Source of the DNA: Comamonadaceae bacterium PBBC1
Lineage (GTDB): Bacteria > Pseudomonadota > Gammaproteobacteria > Burkholderiales > Burkholderiaceae_C
Length of the DNA stretch: 54,909 bases
Assembly (NCBI GenBank): GCA_002256145.1
Contig: NKIP01000024.1
Coordinates: 1 to 54,909, forward strand
Reading direction: 5' to 3'
Positions 34,550-42,800 of this stretch are shown here, piece by piece. The first letter of the stretch is position 1; each line of letters begins with the position of its first letter. A model generated the notes under the pieces. The model was not told the DNA's origin and made no database searches. It was given only the letters and a program-made list of their open reading frames with translations. Position numbers and translations under genes: made by a program.

Positions 34550-35188
34550 TCACCAACGCAGCATTCGAGAACCCAACACCGCGCCCACACCCGACACCAA
34601 GGCGATGCCGCCGGCGTACCAGACGGCAAAAAACGTCAGGCTGGTTTCGGGGCAATGCAGTGAATAGATGCTGGCGGCCAAGCTGCCCGCCAGCATGCCC
34701 GCCACCGCGCCCGTCAAGGCGGGGCGCGTTGGGGCCAGTTGGCGCAAGGCCCACAGCAAAGCGCCCAGCACGGGCAAAGACAGCGCCACGATGCTCACCG
34801 AGCACACCTCCCACGAGCCGCCCATCCACTGCGCCGAGCGTGCGCCCGCATCGGCTTGCAGCCACTGCATGACACCCAAGCTGCCCATGGCCAACAAGGC
34901 CAAGCCCAGACCCACAAGCGTGTGACCCGCCCCCACCCCAGGTCTGGCCAAACGAAACAGGCCGTACAAGCTGAAACCCATCAAGGCCGTGAGCCACAGC
35001 ATCTTGGTGATAAAGGCCGGATGCACCGCCATTTGGTCCATCTGCGGGTTCAGGCCAAACACGGTCAACAACAGCACGCCACAGACCACCGCGCCAAGCA
35101 CCAATTGGCGCAGCAGTTGTTGGCGCACAGGTTTTTGCGGCTGCAGCGTGTCGCTGGCCAGCAAGGCAATCAGGTCATTGGTTTTCAT
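34550..35188 (-). CDS. nrsF: NrsF-type (DUF1109) membrane anti-sigma factor
   Basis: A 212-residue protein with about six membrane segments (from about residue 28 to the C-terminus) and a cytoplasmic N-terminus (MKTNDLIALLASD) that would hold the sigma factor. NrsF proteins release their ECF sigma factor in response to metal or oxidative stress, with conserved cysteines as sensors; two are visible here (EVCSVS and LHCPETS). The ATG overlaps the sigma gene stop by 2 bases (TGA/ATG), so the two are co-translated. Its neighbour on the other side of the divergent promoter is a bufferin cluster. Confidence 0.9.
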   Translation of the reverse strand: MKTNDLIALLASDTLQPQKPVRQQLLRQLVLGAVVCGVLLLTVFGLNPQMDQMAVHPAFITKMLWLTALMGFSLYGLFRLARPGVGAGHTLVGLGLALLAMGSLGVMQWLQADAGARSAQWMGGSWEVCSVSIVALSLPVLGALLWALRQLAPTRPALTGAVAGMLAGSLAASIYSLHCPETSLTFFAVWYAGGIALVSGVGAVLGSRMLRW

Positions 35189-35745
35189 GCTTTGGCTCCC
35201 CATTTGGCCATCAAGGTTTTCAGGCCCCGGTGGATGTTCACTTTGACCGAAGCTTCGCTTTGCCCGGTCCGCTCGGCGGTTTCGGTGATTGACAAACCCA
35301 TCAAGCGCGTGTGCTCGATGGCCTCGCGTTGGCGCGCAGGCAAATCGGCCAACACGACCTCCAGGTCTTTGTGCGCATCGCTGGCTTCTTCTTCGCTGTC
35401 CACCGCCAAGGTCTCAGACCAGTCGTCGATGTCGTCGTGCAGCCCCTCGCGGCGACCATGTGCGCGCAAATGGTCCACCCATTTGTAGCGCGCAATCGCG
35501 TACATCCAGGCCTTCAGGGGCTGGTCGCTTTGGTAGGTGTGGCGCTTTTGGTGGATCGCCATCAGGGTTTCTTGCACAAGGTCCTCGACATCGCTGAGTT
35601 GGGATTGCATCCGTTTTTGCAGAAAGCGCCGCACATGACCACTCATGCTGGTCAATGCCTGTTGGTAGCTGGCGGCATCGCCTTGCAGTGCTTGCACCCA
35701 CAACGCATGCAGTGCGGCTTCGATGTTGAACAGGCTTTCGCTCAT
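35185..35745 (-). CDS. ECF sigma factor (SigF-like), partner of NrsF
   Basis: This 186-residue ECF sigma factor has sigma region 2 (VEDLVQETLMAIHQKRHTY, then QPLKAWMYAIARYKWVDHLR) and region 4 (LPARQREAIEHTRLMGLSI, then SEASVKVNIHRGLKTL). It directs RNA polymerase to stress promoters once released from NrsF. ATG 35745 is preferred over a start at 35763. A near-perfect copy of the SigF-type promoter motif lies at 35754-35779 on its own strand, implying autoregulation, and a related motif lies in front of the bufferin genes. Confidence 0.9.
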   Translation of the reverse strand: MSESLFNIEAALHALWVQALQGDAASYQQALTSMSGHVRRFLQKRMQSQLSDVEDLVQETLMAIHQKRHTYQSDQPLKAWMYAIARYKWVDHLRAHGRREGLHDDIDDWSETLAVDSEEEASDAHKDLEVVLADLPARQREAIEHTRLMGLSITETAERTGQSEASVKVNIHRGLKTLMAKWGAKA

Positions 35746-35753
35746 GCAGTGAG

Positions 35754-35779
35754 TTCGTCTCAAGAGATGGAAAGGTTAC
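35754..35779 (-). promoter_or_regulatory. SigF-type promoter of the sigma/anti-sigma genes
   Basis: On the minus strand GTAACC-N16-CGAA equals the motif I recall for the Caulobacter SigF/NrsF regulon. The -10 part ends 9 bases before the ATG at 35745, so the transcript would have almost no leader. Confidence 0.7.
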
Positions 35780-35813
35780 AGATACAAAAAGAAACAAATA
35801 GCGATTGGCATGT

Positions 35814-35839
35814 GTAACTTCTGAACGCGTTGCGGCGGA
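35814..35839 (+). promoter_or_regulatory. SigF-type promoter of the bufferin genes
   Basis: GTAACT-N16-CGGA differs by one base in each half from the motif facing the sigma gene and has identical spacing. It lies 86 bases before the precursor ATG at 35926, which has AGGAG at 35915-35919. Confidence 0.65.
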
Positions 35840-35925
35840 TTACACCATGACAGCGATGAACAAGTGCCACGCGGTAAAGCTCAAAGCGGTCAACAACCCC
35901 ACCTTCAACCTTTCAGGAGCATTTC

Positions 35926-36222
35926 ATGAACAAACAACACCTCATCACCATCGCTTTGGGCTCAGCCTTTGCCGCAGCCACCTTGATGCCCGCTCACGCT
36001 GCAGGCAACCCCTTTGCCGCCAAGACACTGGATACCGGTTACCAAGTGGCCCAGGCCGACATGAAATCTGACAGCAAGGCCAAAGACGGCAAGTGCGGTG
36101 AAGCCAAGTGCGGTGCTGCCAAAAAAGGCGCGACCAAGGCCAAAGACGGCAAGTGTGGCGAAGCCAAGTGCGGCGCTGACAAGAAAGCCAAAGAAGGCTC
36201 TTGCGGTGCCAAGAAATCTTGA
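35926..36222 (+). CDS. bufA: Bufferin/HvfA-type Cys-rich precursor peptide (RiPP)
   Basis: A 98-residue precursor with a Sec signal peptide (residues 1-26, ending MPAHAA) and a lysine-rich tail with five cysteines in repeated motifs: GKCGEAKCGA twice and EGSCGAKK once. This matches the HvfA/BufA family, whose EGKCG-type cysteines are converted by MNIO enzymes to oxazolone/thioamide groups that bind copper. The secreted peptide then buffers metal in the periplasm. The next genes encode the MNIO enzyme and its partner. The tail is lysine/alanine/glycine-rich, so composition is unlike that of its neighbours. Confidence 0.88.
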   Translation: MNKQHLITIALGSAFAAATLMPAHAAGNPFAAKTLDTGYQVAQADMKSDSKAKDGKCGEAKCGAAKKGATKAKDGKCGEAKCGADKKAKEGSCGAKKS

Positions 36223-36237
36223 TTCAAGACTGAAGCA

Positions 36238-36283
36238 GTCAGCGGATGCTGTGCACACCACGGTGTGCTTGGCGTTCGCTGAC
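36238..36283 (+). promoter_or_regulatory. Attenuator-like hairpin between precursor and enzyme genes
   Basis: GTCAGCG and CGCTGAC close a structure that holds the perfect inner inverted repeat GCACACC/GGTGTGC. It starts 16 bases past the bufA stop and ends before bufB. Such a hairpin would let the precursor be made in excess over the enzyme. No T run follows. Confidence 0.55.
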
Positions 36284-36308
36284 GCCACACCGATACAAGG
36301 CGATGAAC

Positions 36309-37184
36309 ATGGTGCATACAACTTTCAATCCAGCCGGTTTGGGCTTTCGCCGTGAGTTGATCCCGGCATTGCAGCAAGCCGTGCCGCCCGAGATCGGATT
36401 TTTCGAAATCGCCCCAGAAAACTGGGCCGGTATGGGCGGTCGTTCTGCGCACACGCTGCGCGCCTTCACCGAACGCTACCCCTTTGTGTGTCACGGCCTG
36501 TCGCTGTCATTGGGTGGCCCCGGTGCACTCGACGAAACCTTGCTGCGCCGCACCCGAGACTTCATGCGCACGCACGGCATCACCCTCTTTACCGAACACC
36601 TGTCCTGGTGCGCTGACGACAGCCACCTGTACGACCTGCTGCCGATTCCCATGACCGAAGAAGCCGTGCGATACACCGCCGAACGCATCGCCCGTGCACA
36701 AGACATTCTGAGCATGCGCATCGGCGTGGAAAACGCCTCCACCTACATCGCGCCCCCGGGTGCTGAAATGACCGAGCCTGAATTTGTGCGGGCCGTGGTC
36801 GAGCGGGCCGATTGCCTGCTGCACCTGGATGTGAACAACATCTATGTCAACAGCTGCAACTTCGGCTTCGACCCACACGCCTATCTGGCGCAGTTGCCGC
36901 TGGAGCGCACCTGCTATGTGCATGTGGCCGGGCACTATGTAGAAGAAGACGGCCTGGTCATTGATACCCATGGCAGCGAGGTGATCGACCCGGTCTGGCA
37001 ACTGCTGCAAGACGCTTACCAGCGCATCGGCCGCCCGGTGCCCACCTGCCTGGAGCGCGACTTCAACATGCCCGATCTGCCCACCCTGATGCAAGAGGTG
37101 GCGCACATTGCGCACTTGCAGCACCAGGCCTTCGGCGCGCAAGCCCAATCCCCAACCCAACTCGTCAACAGGCAGGTGGCGTGA
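36309..37184 (+). CDS. bufB: MNIO (DUF692) RiPP-modifying enzyme, BufB/HvfB type
   Basis: A 291-residue multinuclear non-heme iron enzyme with a TIM-barrel fold. The expected metal-ligand motifs are visible: FFEIAPENW, HGLSLSLGG, FTEHLSW, IGVENAS, LLHLDVNNIYVNS, YVHVAGH and LERDFNMPDL. It would modify the precursor's cysteines. AAGG at 36297-36300 favours ATG 36309; ATG 36303 is equally compatible with the homology. The stop overlaps the next gene (TGATG). Confidence 0.92.
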   Translation: MVHTTFNPAGLGFRRELIPALQQAVPPEIGFFEIAPENWAGMGGRSAHTLRAFTERYPFVCHGLSLSLGGPGALDETLLRRTRDFMRTHGITLFTEHLSWCADDSHLYDLLPIPMTEEAVRYTAERIARAQDILSMRIGVENASTYIAPPGAEMTEPEFVRAVVERADCLLHLDVNNIYVNSCNFGFDPHAYLAQLPLERTCYVHVAGHYVEEDGLVIDTHGSEVIDPVWQLLQDAYQRIGRPVPTCLERDFNMPDLPTLMQEVAHIAHLQHQAFGAQAQSPTQLVNRQVA

Positions 37185-37918
37185 TGCTGGCCTTCCAAAA
37201 ATTCCAGCACCAGATGGCCGCGCACCTGCGCGACCCGCACCACACGCGCCGCCCACCCGGGGTGCCCGGGCGACGCATGCGCGTCTACAGCGAACTGCTG
37301 TTCAACAACGTTTGCGGATTTCTGGACAGCTGCTTTCCGGTCAGCCGCCAACTGCTGGGCGAAGCCCGCTGGCGCAGGCTGTGCCGCACCTTTTACCGCG
37401 ACTGGCCTTCGCACACGCCCTGGTTTCGCGAGATCCCACGCGAATTTGTGCGCTACCTGAGCGAGCACCACATCGCCCAGCCCTTGCCGGTCTGGCTGGC
37501 CGATCTGGCCCGTTATGAATGGGCCGAACTGGCGGTGGATGTGATGGACGTTACGCCCCCCCCGCACGACCCGCAGGGCGACATGATGCTGTCAAGCGTG
37601 TGCCTCAACCCCGCACGGGTGGATGTGGTCAGCCCCTGGCCCGTGCACCGCATTGGCCCCGACTGGCAGCCGCGCCAGGCGGAGCCCACATTTTTGGTGG
37701 TGTTCCGCGATGCGCAACTCGATGTGCAATTTGCCGAAATCAATGCCGTCACGGCCCATGTGCTGAGTCTGCTGGACCAAGCCCTGAGCGGCCAACAAGC
37801 CTTTGCGCAACTGGCCACCGACATGAAGCACCCCGACCCGCAAGCCTTGCAAGGCTTTGGACAACAACTCCTCATCAGCCTGCGCGAGCAAGGCGTCTTA
37901 TTGGGAACACGCACATGA
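37184..37918 (+). CDS. bufC: DUF2063 partner protein, BufC/HvfC type
   Basis: A 244-residue protein with the DUF2063 N-terminal domain (QHQMAAHLRDP, then RRMRVYSELLFNNVCGFLDS, FPVSRQLLGE) and a C-terminal domain similar to the winged or PqqD-like recognition elements of RiPP systems (about residues 170-244). It recognises the precursor and delivers it to the MNIO enzyme. The start overlaps the bufB stop by one base and its own stop overlaps the DoxX gene by 4, a tightly coupled operon. Confidence 0.9.
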   Translation: MLAFQKFQHQMAAHLRDPHHTRRPPGVPGRRMRVYSELLFNNVCGFLDSCFPVSRQLLGEARWRRLCRTFYRDWPSHTPWFREIPREFVRYLSEHHIAQPLPVWLADLARYEWAELAVDVMDVTPPPHDPQGDMMLSSVCLNPARVDVVSPWPVHRIGPDWQPRQAEPTFLVVFRDAQLDVQFAEINAVTAHVLSLLDQALSGQQAFAQLATDMKHPDPQALQGFGQQLLISLREQGVLLGTRT

Positions 37919-38424
37919 ACAACACCTTTCAACTCGCCCGTCGCGGTATCCATGCACTCGATTTGCTCGGTCTTTGGATCGGCCTGCTCAGCTTGAGATT
38001 GCTGCTGGCTTGGGAATTTGGCGAAGCTGGTTTTGAAAAGCTGCACGGCAGCAACTGGTTTACCGACATCCAAGATCAATTTCCCTGGCCATTTCATTTG
38101 ATCCCTGCCGACCTCAACTGGGCCTTGGCCACAGGCTTTGAAGTCGTGGGTGCCATCGCTTTGGTCATCGGATTGGGCACACGCTTTTTCTCAGCCTCGC
38201 TGATCGTGCTCACCGTTGTGGCCATGCTCAGTGTGCATTGGCCCGAGTCCTGGTCCACCCTGAGTGAATTGCTCAAGGGCTATGCGCTGACCAACGACGG
38301 TTTTGGCAACTTCAAGCTGCCCGTGATCTACATCGCCATGCTGCTGCCGCTGGTTTTCATGGGGCCGGGTCGGTTGTCGATGAATACGTTGTTTTCTCGG
38401 CAGCTCCTGCAATCCAACACCTGA
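37915..38424 (+). CDS. DoxX-family membrane protein of the bufferin operon
   Basis: A 169-residue inner-membrane protein with four membrane segments (about 20-40, 66-85, 90-108 and 138-155) and the DoxX pattern LRLLLAWEFGEAGFEKLHG near the N-terminus. DoxX proteins are common fourth members of MNIO/DUF2063 clusters, where they may handle redox or membrane steps. ATGA overlaps the bufC stop. It is the last gene of the operon; the next gene begins 57 bases later. Confidence 0.88.
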   Translation: MNNTFQLARRGIHALDLLGLWIGLLSLRLLLAWEFGEAGFEKLHGSNWFTDIQDQFPWPFHLIPADLNWALATGFEVVGAIALVIGLGTRFFSASLIVLTVVAMLSVHWPESWSTLSELLKGYALTNDGFGNFKLPVIYIAMLLPLVFMGPGRLSMNTLFSRQLLQSNT

Positions 38425-38481
38425 ATGGTCTACAGTTTGGGCCGACAGACATCCTCCGTTGATCTTTTGCGATCTCAAGTT

Positions 38482-39717
38482 ATGCATTCCACTCCAGTTG
38501 CCATCACCCATTCGTCATTTAGTCTGAACCGTCGCCAAGCCTTCGCTGCAGCAGCTGCCTTGGTCGCCCCCGCTTGGGCACAGACGCAAAAGGCCGATTG
38601 GGCTGACACCGAGCGTGCCGCCCGTGGCCAGACGGTGTACTTCAACGCCTGGGCTGGCAGCGAACGCATCAACGCCTACTTGCAATGGGCAGCGGCTGAG
38701 TTGCAGCGCGACTTTGGCGTGAAGCTGCAGCACGTCAAGATCAGCGATGCGGCCGATGTGGTCAAACGCATTCGCGCCGAAAAGCAAGCTGGCCGCAAAG
38801 ACACCGAGGGCACGGTGGACCTGGTATGGATCAACGGCGAGAACTTTGCCGCCATGAAGCGCGATGGTTTGTTGTCTGCGCCCTTCGCACAAGCCTTGCC
38901 CAACTTCCAGTGGGTAGACACCGTGGGCAAGCCCACCACGCTGGTCGATTTTTCGGTGCCGACTGACGGCCTCGAATCGCCCTGGGGCATGGCCCAGCTC
39001 ACGTTTTTTGCCGATGCCCAGCGTCTGCCTAAACCACCACAAAACATGGCCGAGTTGCTGGCCCTGGCCCGCAGCCAACCCGGGCGCATCACCTACCCGC
39101 GCCCGCCCAATTTTCATGGCACCACCTTCGTCAAGCAGGCCTTGATCGAACACGCGCAGGACGTGAAAGCGCTGGTCCAGCCCGTGACGCCTGCGGCTTT
39201 GGCGGCGCAGGCTGCGCCGCTGTGGCGCTTTTTGGATGCGCTGCACCCGCATTTGTGGCGCGGTGGCAAACAGTTCCCGCAAAACTCGGCCGCCGTGCGC
39301 CAGATGATGGCCGATGGTGAGTTGGTGATGGCCTTGACGTTCAACCCCAATGAAGCGGCCAACGAGATCGCTGCCAAACGCCTGCCCGTCACGGTGCAGA
39401 GCTGGCAGTTCGCCAAGGGCACGATTGGCAACACCCACTTTGTGGCCATTCCGTACAACGCGCCCAGCAAAGCGGGCGCACAAGTCGTGGCCAACTTTTT
39501 GCTCTCGCCCGCCGCACAAGCCCGCAAGGCCGACATCGATGTGTGGGGCGACCCCACGGTGCTGGATGTGACGCGCTTGCCTGCAGCCGAACGTGCACGC
39601 TTTGCATCGACCGTTCGCCCCGGGCAACTGACGCAAAGCGCCCCCGCGCTGCCCGAGCCGCACGCCTCTTGGGTCGATGCGCTCGAAAAAGAATGGACCC
39701 GCCGCTACGGTGTGTGA
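38482..39717 (+). CDS. ynjB: ABC transporter substrate-binding protein, YnjB-like
   Basis: A 411-residue periplasmic binding protein with a twin-arginine-like signal (SLNRRQAFAAAAALVAPAWAQ-type, about residues 13-33). The mature part resembles E. coli YnjB (TVYFNAWAGSERINAYLQWA, then VDLVWINGENFAAMKRDGLL). The cognate permease, ATPase and YnjF homologue lie at 44397-47483, beyond an opposed helicase gene. Ligand unknown; a thiamine- or polyamine-like substrate is sometimes proposed for relatives. Start ATG 38482 is preferred over one at 38425, which lacks a signal peptide at its N-terminus. Confidence 0.85.
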   Translation: MHSTPVAITHSSFSLNRRQAFAAAAALVAPAWAQTQKADWADTERAARGQTVYFNAWAGSERINAYLQWAAAELQRDFGVKLQHVKISDAADVVKRIRAEKQAGRKDTEGTVDLVWINGENFAAMKRDGLLSAPFAQALPNFQWVDTVGKPTTLVDFSVPTDGLESPWGMAQLTFFADAQRLPKPPQNMAELLALARSQPGRITYPRPPNFHGTTFVKQALIEHAQDVKALVQPVTPAALAAQAAPLWRFLDALHPHLWRGGKQFPQNSAAVRQMMADGELVMALTFNPNEAANEIAAKRLPVTVQSWQFAKGTIGNTHFVAIPYNAPSKAGAQVVANFLLSPAAQARKADIDVWGDPTVLDVTRLPAAERARFASTVRPGQLTQSAPALPEPHASWVDALEKEWTRRYGV

Positions 39718-39734
39718 CATGACGCTGGTGTTTC

Positions 39735-39806
39735 GCAGGTCGGTGGCTTCAGCCCCGACAAAGCCCTTGGCTGCAACCCATGTCGGGGCTGAAGCCACCG
39801 ACCTGC
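39735..39806. repeat. REP-like palindrome between convergent genes (GTAGGTCGG family)
   Basis: GCAGGTCGGTGGCTTCAGCC and its complement form nearly perfect arms of about 25 bases around a 20-base loop. It fills the space between the stops of ynjB (39717) and the SNF2 helicase (39826), so it could end transcription from both sides. Confidence 0.85.
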
Positions 39807-39825
39807 AAAAATAGCTTACGCCTGA

Positions 39826-42800
39826 TCAATCCTTGAGCAATTCCGCCAATGCGGAGGCATCCAGCACGGCTGAGCCGTCCTGGTCGTTGAGCATGCTGTC
39901 GGCCAGGCTGCGTTTGTCGTGGTGCATTTGCAAGATGCGCTCCTCCACCGAGCCTTGGGTGACCAGGCGGTAGACGGTGACGGGGCGTTGCTGGCCCATG
40001 CGGTGGGCACGGCCGCTGGCCTGGTCTTCGGCGGCCGGATTCCACCAGGGGTCAACGATGATGACGTAGTCGGCCACCGTCAAGTTCAGGCCAAAGCCAC
40101 CCGCCTTCAGGCTGATCAGAAACACCTCGCCCTGCCCTTGCTGAAAGGCGGCCACCCGCTTGCCTCGCTCGGCCGCCGGGGTGCTGCCGTCCAGGTATTG
40201 GTAGGCCACACCGAGGGCCTCCAGGCGCTCGGCCAAGAGCTTGAGGTAGTCGGTGAACTGGCTGAACACCAGGGCTTTGTGTTGGCCCGCCACCAGCTCT
40301 TGCACCAAGCGTTCAAATTCCTTGATCTTGGCCCCGGAGAGCCCCATCTCGGGCACCACCAGGCGCGGGTCGCAAGCGGCGCGGCGCAGCTTCATCAGTT
40401 CGGCCAACATGCGAATTTGCGGGCCTTTCTTGTCTTGGGCGGCTTTTTCAACTTCCTCGCGGGCTTGGCGGCGCATGGCTTCTTGCAAGGCGCGCTCGGC
40501 CTCGCTGGGTTGCACCAGGTGAACGATCTCGGTGCGCGGCGGCAGGTCTTGCAAGACCTGGGCCTTGGTGCGGCGCAGCAAGAAGGGCGCAATGATGCGG
40601 CGCAGGCGCTGGCGCACCGCCGGGTCTTGCTGGCGCTCAATGGGGCCGGCAAAGCGTTCTTGAAACTGGCTGGCCGAGCCCAGCAAACCGGGGTTCAAGA
40701 TGTTCATCAACGACCACAACTCAGACAGCCGGTTTTCCACCGGCGTGCCCGACAGGGCCAAGCGAAAGCCCGCCTGCAGCTGGCTGACCACTTGCGCGCG
40801 TTTGGTGGCGGCGTTCTTCAAGGCCTGGGCTTCGTCCAGCACCAGCGTCGCCCAGGCGGCCTGCGTGAAGGCTTCGCTGTCTTGCTGCACCAGGCCGTAG
40901 CTGGCCACCAAGACATGGCCGGGGCCGAGCTCAGCAAAGACCTGGCGGCGGTCTGCAGCCTCGTGATAAATGTGCACCTCCAGGCTGGGTGCAAAGCGGT
41001 GGATCTCGTCGCGCCAATTGCTGCACACCGAGGTGGGTGCCAGCACCAGAGCGGCCCCTGCCTTGCTGCGTTGCAGCAGCAGGGCCAGGGTCTGCACGGT
41101 TTTGCCCAGGCCCATGTCGTCGGCCAAGCATGCACCCAGCCCCGAGCGCGACAGGCGCGCCAGCCATTGGTAGCCTTGGCGTTGGTAGTCTCTCAACTCT
41201 GCCTGCAGGGTGCGCGGCACGGGGGCCTCCCATTGACTGGCTTTGGCCAGCTCGTCCACGCGCTCGCGCCAGGCTTTGTCGCCCTTCAGTTCCACCCCAT
41301 CGAGCTGTTCGCTCAGCCAGGCCGCTGCGGCGTGCGGCAGTTGCAGGCCCGCCTTCTTGCTGCTTTGTGACAGGCCGTCCAGGTCTTTGAGCTGCTGGCG
41401 CAGGCGGTCGCTGAGCGCCAGGACCTGACCCTCGGCCAGCGTCACAAAACGGCTGCTGCTGCCGCGCATCAGGGCCAAAAGCTGCTGCAGGCCCATGACC
41501 CGGCCTTCGTCGAGCTGCACCTCGCCGTCCAGCGCCAGCCAATCGCGGCCGCTGCCCACGGTGATCGACATTTGCGCGCTGTGAACTTGCTGAATGTTGA
41601 CGGCGCGCCCTTTGGGCCAGTCGATGGCGGCAACGCCGGGCTGGCCCGGCAGTTGGTCCAGCGCACTCAAGGCTTCGTCGGGCGTGTCAAGCAACACCGT
41701 TTGGTCGGCGCTGTGCTCGGGGTCCAGCATGGGCAGGCTTTCGAGCACGCTGGTCAGCCAACGCCGCTCTTCGCTCAGGCTGCGCTCGCACCACAGGCTC
41801 TCGCCCTCGTGCACGCACACCATGCGGGCACGGCCCATGCCGGGCACCACCAGGGGGCCATAGTCGCCAAAGGGTTGCACCACCATGCGCAGGGTCAGGC
41901 CCTCGCCTGCAGGGGCCAGTTGTGCGCGCAAACGGCTTTCGGCGGGCACTTGGCGGCCCGTTTGGGCATCGCCCTGCAATTCAAAGTGCGAGGCCAAGGC
42001 TTGCAGTGCGGCGTTCAACTCGGTTTGCGCCTGGGCGGGCACCCGCCAGCCGTTGGTGATGAGGTCGGCCACCTGCTGCTGCGCCGGGCTGATGTGGATG
42101 AGCTTGGCCACTCCAGGGCTCACGCGCACGATGCGCCACTGGGCCCGGTCTTCTGCAGCGGCATAGTGGTCGTCGCCCCACAGATTGAAATGCTCGGGCA
42201 ACTGGGGCGGTGTCTTCAGGTTGATGGGCGGGTCAATCTCGAACAGATAGCTGGCGTTTGCGCCGTCGCCTTCTCGTTTGACCACTAATCGCGGCTGGGC
42301 GTGCACCATCTCCAGCCACTGCTGAGGCGCGTCTTCCAGCATCAGGAGGGGGTGGCCCTTCAGGGCTTGCAGTGCGCCGGTGATATTCAGCACGGGCTGG
42401 GTGCTGTTGCGTGGGCGCTGCAGGTGGCGCAGCACCGCACTGTCGCGGGCGGGTAAGCCTTGGCGCTTTTGGGCTGCCAGCCAGCCCAGGGGTTTGAGCT
42501 TGACGGCCCCACGCGCCCCTGTGCTCATCTCCAACATGTTCAGGTCTATCGGGCGACCCTGTTCATCGATGCTCAGGCTCCACGCCCATTGCAGCGCAGG
42601 CTTGTCGGCCACTGCGGCAGGGTCGCTGGAGGCGCTGAGGTTCAGAATGGCTTGCAGTGCGTCGCGCCAAGCCTCAGGCGGTGCCCCAAAAATGCGTGCG
42701 GGCCTTGCCGCCACGGGGTGAGCCCATTCAGCGCAGGGCCAGCCCAGGCGCTCGCAGGCCTCTAGCGTGGGGGCCAGCAGGCTGCCCAGGCACTGGTTTT

